Shown piece after piece: positions 59,675-64,000 of a stretch of 64,000 bases of DNA (within the stretch, counting starts at the first letter, position 1; every line of letters starts with the position of its first letter). The position numbers and the translations under genes were made by a program. The DNA is taken from contig NZ_LT907842.1 of the NCBI RefSeq assembly GCF_900215245.1, positions 2,666,001 to 2,730,000 of the forward strand, written 5' to 3'. This DNA is from Pseudomonas fluorescens. GTDB taxonomy: Bacteria; Pseudomonadota; Gammaproteobacteria; Pseudomonadales; Pseudomonadaceae. The notes under the pieces are model-generated. The model saw nothing but the letters and a program-made list of their open reading frames with translations, searched no databases and had not been told where the DNA came from.

Positions 59675-61473
59675 AACCACTCATCCTGCATCCCCAGGCA
59701 CGTGTCATCGCGTGCCTCCAGAATCGCCAGTTCATGATGGCAGCTCGGCACTTCCCAGGTCAGGAAGTACCGAGCGGCCTGGAGCTTGCCTTTATAGAAG
59801 GCGACATCGGCCGCATTGCCCCTGGCCAAGCCTTCTTCAGCGCGAATTGCCTGCTCCAGCCAGCGCCAGCCAATCACCGTGTGCCCGAATACCTTCAAGT
59901 ACAGCGCCGAATTCGCCAGGCTGCGGTTGACCTTGCCTTGGGCCAGATCGGTCAGCAGGCCAATGGTCACGCTTTGCAGGCGTGCCACCAGGTGTTCCAG
60001 GGGTTCTCGCAATGCGGTCAGTGATGCGTATTTCTGAGCACGCGCGCCGGTGTCGGCGATCAGGCGGATCAGCTGTTTCAACCCCGCACCGCCGTTTTGC
60101 GCGAGTTTGCGCCCGAGCAAATCCAGCGACTGAATGCCGTGGGTCCCCTCATGGATCGGGTTCAGACGGTTGTCGCGGTAGTACTGCTCCACCGGGTATT
60201 CGCGGGTGTAGCCATGGCCGCCGAGAATCTGGATCGCCAGTTCATTGGCCTTGAGGCAGAACTCCGACGGCCAGGATTTAACGATGGGCGTCAGCAAGTC
60301 GAGCAATTCGTGGGCGTGCTTGCGCTCGGCATCGCTGGCCAGCGTAGTGGTGTCGTCGAACAGCCGCGCCGCATACAGGCCCAGGTCGAAGGCGCCTTCT
60401 ACGTAAGCCTTTTGGGTCAGCAGCATGCGCTTGATATCGGCGTGCTGGATGATCGCGACCGGCGCGGTGCTCGGGTCTTTGCTATCGGGCAGGCGGCCTT
60501 GCGGACGTTCGCGAGCGTACTCCAGCGAGTAGAGATAGCCGGCGTAACCCAGCATCACCGCGCCCATGCCGACGCCGATGCGCGCCTCGTTCATCATTTG
60601 GAACATACAGCTCAGGCCCTGATGGGGTTTGCCCACCAGATAGCCGACACAGTTCCCGTTATCGCCGAAGTTAAGTGCCGTCGACGTGGTGCCACGCCAG
60701 CCCATCTTGTGGAACAGCCCGGCCAGCAGCACGTCGTTGCGTGCGCCCAGACTGCCGTCGTCGTTGACCAGGAATTTGGGCACGATAAACAGCGAAATGC
60801 CCTTCACCCCGGCCGGTGCATCCGGCAACTTGGCCAGCACCATGTGCACGATGTTTTCCGACAGCGGATGATCGCCACCGGAGATGAAAATCTTATTGCC
60901 CTTGAGCCGATAACTGCCGTCGGCAGCAGGCTCGGCGCGCGTACGAATATCCGACAGCGACGAGCCGGCATGCGGTTCGGTCAGCGCCATGGTGCCGAAG
61001 AAACGGCCGTCGATCATCGGTTGCAGGAAGCGCTGTTTCTGTTCCTCGGTGCCGAAGCTTTCGATCAGGTTGGCGGCGCCCATGGTCAGGAACGGGTAGG
61101 ACGTGGAAGCGGCGTTGGCCGACTGGAAGTGCGCGAAACAGGCCTGGGACAGCAAGGTCGGCAGTTGCATGCCGCCGGCTTCGAAACTGCGGGCGGCGTT
61201 CAGAAAACCGGCTTCGAGGAACGCGTCCACGGCGGGTTTCACTTCCGGGATCAGGATCGCTTGGCCGTCTTCATAGCGCGGTTCGTTTTCGTCGTTCTTG
61301 CGGTTGTGCGGTGCGAAGAACTTCTCGGCAATGCTGCGCGCGGTGCTGATGGCGGCATCGAAGGTTTCACGGTTGTGTTCGGCAAACCGCTCGCGCTGAG
61401 TCAGGCCCTCGGCATCGAGGACTTCGTACAGCTCGAAAGCCAGATTGCGGGAACTGAGCAGCGTCTCGGACAT
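59671..61473 (-). CDS. Acyl-CoA dehydrogenase (FadE/DmdC-type)
   Basis: A 600-residue flavoprotein of the large acyl-CoA dehydrogenase group (PA0506/DmdC-like, longer than the usual 380). It has N-terminal extension and acyl-CoA DH domains (FGTMALTEPHAGSSLSDIRT, NKIFISGGDHPLSENIVHMV), the C-terminal domain with the catalytic Glu region (QILGGHGYTREYPVEQYYRD) and a C-terminal extension. It oxidises acyl-CoA to enoyl-CoA in beta-oxidation; chain length specificity is unknown. ATG 61471-61473. Confidence 0.92.
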   Translation of the reverse strand: MSETLLSSRNLAFELYEVLDAEGLTQRERFAEHNRETFDAAISTARSIAEKFFAPHNRKNDENEPRYEDGQAILIPEVKPAVDAFLEAGFLNAARSFEAGGMQLPTLLSQACFAHFQSANAASTSYPFLTMGAANLIESFGTEEQKQRFLQPMIDGRFFGTMALTEPHAGSSLSDIRTRAEPAADGSYRLKGNKIFISGGDHPLSENIVHMVLAKLPDAPAGVKGISLFIVPKFLVNDDGSLGARNDVLLAGLFHKMGWRGTTSTALNFGDNGNCVGYLVGKPHQGLSCMFQMMNEARIGVGMGAVMLGYAGYLYSLEYARERPQGRLPDSKDPSTAPVAIIQHADIKRMLLTQKAYVEGAFDLGLYAARLFDDTTTLASDAERKHAHELLDLLTPIVKSWPSEFCLKANELAIQILGGHGYTREYPVEQYYRDNRLNPIHEGTHGIQSLDLLGRKLAQNGGAGLKQLIRLIADTGARAQKYASLTALREPLEHLVARLQSVTIGLLTDLAQGKVNRSLANSALYLKVFGHTVIGWRWLEQAIRAEEGLARGNAADVAFYKGKLQAARYFLTWEVPSCHHELAILEARDDTCLGMQDEWF

Positions 61474-61591
61474 GGCGGCTTACCTATAGGGGAATAGGCC
61501 AGAGTCTAAGTGTGCGAATGGAGGCTGGATAGCAAGATTGATTTGCGTGATGGAAGGGCAGAACGAGAGAAGGGCGCTGCGAGTGCGGTCA

Positions 61592-61683
61592 ATGTGGGAG
61601 CGGGCTTGCTCGCGAATGCGGAGTGTCAGTCACCCAATGTACTGACTGATTTACCGTATTCGCGAGCAAGCCCGCTCCCAGAT
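61592..61683. repeat. REPIN-type inverted REP doublet
   Basis: Inverted arms ATGTGGGAGCGGGCTTGCTC and GAGCAAGCCCGCTCCCA plus CGCGAA/TTCGCG, directly after the putA stop. Confidence 0.95.
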
Positions 61684-61686
61684 TAG

Positions 61687-64000
61687 TTAGCCGATGGTCA
61701 TCAGGCTGGCGTTACCACCCGCTGCAGCGGTGTTAACGCTCAACGCACGCTCGATCACCAGGCGTTCAAGGCCTATCGCGGTTTCACCCTGCGACAAACC
61801 ATGCACCCCGACAATCGCCCCGCCACGCTGGGCCACTTGCTGGCAAACAGCGCGCAATTGGTCGGAATCGCCGTGGTGCAAGACGGCGTCGAACACCACC
61901 TCGTCCTTGGTCCAATCAGCAACGCGCTTGATCTTCGCCTGAATCTCTCTTGGCAGGCGTGGGAACAAGGCCTTGGTCAGGTCGGTTTCCGGCCAGACCG
62001 CCGAACCGCCGACGGCCAATACCGCCGCCAGTTGCGTCAGCAGGTCGCCTTCCACTTCCGCCAGGCACAACACGTGCTCGCGGGGCAGGATGGCGTAACT
62101 GTTGCGCTCGCCGGTCGGGCCGGCCAGTTGGCGGGTGATACCGCTTTGCGATTGCACGGCGAACTGGCTGCACAGGGCGCTCAGGTCGCTGAGCTTGTGG
62201 CTGTCGGCCCAGGTTTTCAGGGCGGTCAGCGGTAGGCTCATGGCGTCGCGCAGACGCACATCCGGTGCGGCCAGCTTGTCGCCACGCACGAAGGATTGCT
62301 CGATGGCATCCGTAGGGCGAGTCGACAGTAGGCGGTACAGGTACAGCGGGCCACCGGCTTTCGGGCCGGTGCCTGACAGGCCTTCGCCGCCGAACGGCTG
62401 CACACCAACCACGGCACCGACGATGTTGCGGTTGACGTAGACGTTACCGGCATGGACGTTGTCGATCACCTTGGCGATGGTCTCGTCGATGCGCGTGTGC
62501 ACGCCCAGGGTCAGGCCGTAGCCGGATGCGTTGATCTGCGAGATGAGCTGGTCGATCTCTTTGCGCTTGTAGCGCACCACGTGCAGCACCGGGCCGAAGA
62601 TCTCCCGTTGCAGTTCGTCGAAGCTTTCCAGCTCGATCAGGGTTGGCATCACAAAGGTGCCACGCTTGATCTCTTCGCCGTCGGCAATTGCCACCTGGTA
62701 CACGGCGCGGCCTTTGTCACGCATGGCCTGGATGTGTTTCTCGATACCCGCCTTGGCTTCGGCGTCGATCACCGGGCCGATGTCCACCGACAGGCGCTCC
62801 GGGTTGCCCAGGCGGCATTCAGCCATGGCGCCCTTAAGCATTTCGATGACACGGTCTGCCGAATCTTCCTGCAGGCACAGTACACGCAGGGCCGAGCAAC
62901 GTTGGCCGGCGCTGTCGAAGGCCGAGGACACGACATCGATCACCACCTGTTCGGTCAGTGCCGAAGAGTCGACGATCATCGCGTTCTGGCCACCGGTTTC
63001 GGCGATCAACGGAATCGGACGGCCCTGGGTGTCCAGGCGACCGGCGACGCTGCGTTGCAGCAGGCGCGCCACTTCGGTGGAACCCGTGAACATCACGCCT
63101 TTGACGCGATCATCACCCACCAGGCGCGCGCCGACGGTTTCGCCCTGGCCCGGCAGCAGTTGCAGCACGCCTTCCGGGATGCCGGCTTCGAGCAGAATGC
63201 GCACGGCCTGCGCAGCCACCAAGGGTGTTTGCTCGGCTGGCTTGGCCAATACCGGGTTACCGGCGGCCAGTGCCGCAGCAACTTGGCCACTGAAAATCGC
63301 CAGCGGGAAGTTCCACGGGCTGATGCAGACCACCGGGCCCAGTGGGCGGTGGGCGTCGTTGGTGAAATCGTTACGGGCCTGCACCGCGTAGTAGCGCAGG
63401 AAGTCCACGGCTTCACGCACTTCGGCGATGGCGTTGGCAAACGTTTTACCGGCTTCGCGAGCCAGCAGGCCCATCAGCGGCTGAATCTCGCCTTCCATCA
63501 AGTCGGCGGCACGCTCCAGGATCGCGGCGCGTTCGGCGGGCGGGGTGGCCTGCCAGATCGGACCGGCGTTAATGGCGCACTGGAGGGCGTTGTCGACGTC
63601 TTCGACAGTGGCTTCCTGTACATGGCCGACCACATCGCGCAGGTCGGATGGGTTCAGCACAGCGGCGGCGGCTTCATTACTGGACGCACAACCGAGCATC
63701 GGCGCGGCTTTCCAGTCGTTGTGGGCCGTGGCCAGCAAGGCGCAAGACAGCGAGGCCAAGCGGTGTTCGTTGGCCAGGTCGATACCGGCCGAGTTGGCGC
63801 GGTCGCTGCCATACAGGTCGCGCGGCAATGGAATACGCGGGTGTGGCAGACCGAAGCCGCCTTCCAGCGTCGCCATTTGCTCGATGCTGGCCACTGGATC
63901 GGCCACCAGCTCCTGAATCGAGATGGACTGGTCGGCAATCCGGTTGACGAACGAGGTATTGGCGCCGTTTTCCAGCAGGCGGCGCACCAGGTAGGCGAGC
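61687..64000 (-). CDS. putA: Bifunctional proline utilisation protein PutA, C-terminal part
   Basis: The last about 770 codons of a gene that continues past the right edge. The visible part is the end of the proline dehydrogenase barrel, the P5C dehydrogenase domain (ISPWNFPLAIFSGQVAAALA; GFTGSTEVA-type VMFTGSTEVARLL; catalytic Cys in SAGQRCSALRVLCLQ; QPFGGEGLSGTGPKAGGPLY) and the extra C-terminal domain of long PutA, ending SLMTIG. PutA converts proline to glutamate and in some species also represses put genes through an N-terminal RHH domain that would lie outside the window. Confidence 0.96.
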   Translation of the reverse strand, partial: LAYLVRRLLENGANTSFVNRIADQSISIQELVADPVASIEQMATLEGGFGLPHPRIPLPRDLYGSDRANSAGIDLANEHRLASLSCALLATAHNDWKAAPMLGCASSNEAAAAVLNPSDLRDVVGHVQEATVEDVDNALQCAINAGPIWQATPPAERAAILERAADLMEGEIQPLMGLLAREAGKTFANAIAEVREAVDFLRYYAVQARNDFTNDAHRPLGPVVCISPWNFPLAIFSGQVAAALAAGNPVLAKPAEQTPLVAAQAVRILLEAGIPEGVLQLLPGQGETVGARLVGDDRVKGVMFTGSTEVARLLQRSVAGRLDTQGRPIPLIAETGGQNAMIVDSSALTEQVVIDVVSSAFDSAGQRCSALRVLCLQEDSADRVIEMLKGAMAECRLGNPERLSVDIGPVIDAEAKAGIEKHIQAMRDKGRAVYQVAIADGEEIKRGTFVMPTLIELESFDELQREIFGPVLHVVRYKRKEIDQLISQINASGYGLTLGVHTRIDETIAKVIDNVHAGNVYVNRNIVGAVVGVQPFGGEGLSGTGPKAGGPLYLYRLLSTRPTDAIEQSFVRGDKLAAPDVRLRDAMSLPLTALKTWADSHKLSDLSALCSQFAVQSQSGITRQLAGPTGERNSYAILPREHVLCLAEVEGDLLTQLAAVLAVGGSAVWPETDLTKALFPRLPREIQAKIKRVADWTKDEVVFDAVLHHGDSDQLRAVCQQVAQRGGAIVGVHGLSQGETAIGLERLVIERALSVNTAAAGGNASLMTIG

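Overview
The window is chromosomal DNA of a fluorescent pseudomonad, most likely of the Pseudomonas fluorescens group. Protein sequences such as HslU, GltB and PBP1a, high GC content, and the order phaC1-DUF971-hslUV-SPOR-argS-priA-rpmE-maeB-ponA-pil-aroK-aroB-damX-gltBD-hemE all fit this genus. Ten 75-100 bp inverted REP doublets (REPIN-like), most built on a GGGAGCGGGCTTGCTCGCGA arm, sit in gene ends. No tRNA, rRNA, CRISPR array, insertion sequence or prophage was seen.

Region by region. 1-8432 (minus strand): the start of PHA synthase, a DUF971 protein, the HslUV heat-shock protease with a sigma-32-type promoter that fixes the hslV start, a SPOR protein, argS and priA. 8533-10635 (plus): rpmE and maeB, each with a terminator. 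10774-13239 (minus): penicillin-binding protein 1a, divergent from a pilMNOPQ-aroK-aroB-damX block (13457-20354). The pil genes are reduced: PilM lacks about 135 central residues, PilO and PilP are one protein, and PilQ has no AMIN region. 20707-27913 (plus): gltBD and hemE. 28030-30322: a divergent MFS transporter/LysR pair, then a 290-bp intergenic stretch that could hold a small RNA.

30613-47870 (minus) is one nearly gapless block of 20 genes. Nineteen encode an aryl-polyene (APE) pigment pathway in the order apeC-D-E-F-G-HI-(glycosyltransferase)-(acyltransferase)-(ammonia lyase)-K-L-M-(flavin halogenase-like)-(methyltransferase)-N-O-P-Q-R; the twentieth is a small lipoprotein. An ammonia lyase and adenylating enzyme would supply an aryl starter to the ACPs. 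KS/CLF, KR and two dehydratase partners would build the polyene. A methyltransferase and a halogenase-like flavoprotein could decorate it, and acyltransferases, LolA-like and MMPL proteins would anchor and export it. The ligase-dehydratase fusion, separate glycosyl- and acyl-transferases and the halogenase-like gene are distinctive.

48208-64000: an orphan ParA ATPase, a small Pseudomonas-type protein (DUF6124-like) behind a highly structured leader with repeated TTTAGTAG loops, then trxC, selO, mscK, a NhaP2-type antiporter, a chemoreceptor, a coiled-coil/ZapA-like pair, an acyl-CoA dehydrogenase and the C-terminal two thirds of putA, which runs off the window. Many genes use GTG or TTG starts (hslV, SPOR, priA, ponA, aroK, MFS, halogenase-like, apeM, apeC, selO, nhaP2), so starts taken from the longest ORF are often wrong here.
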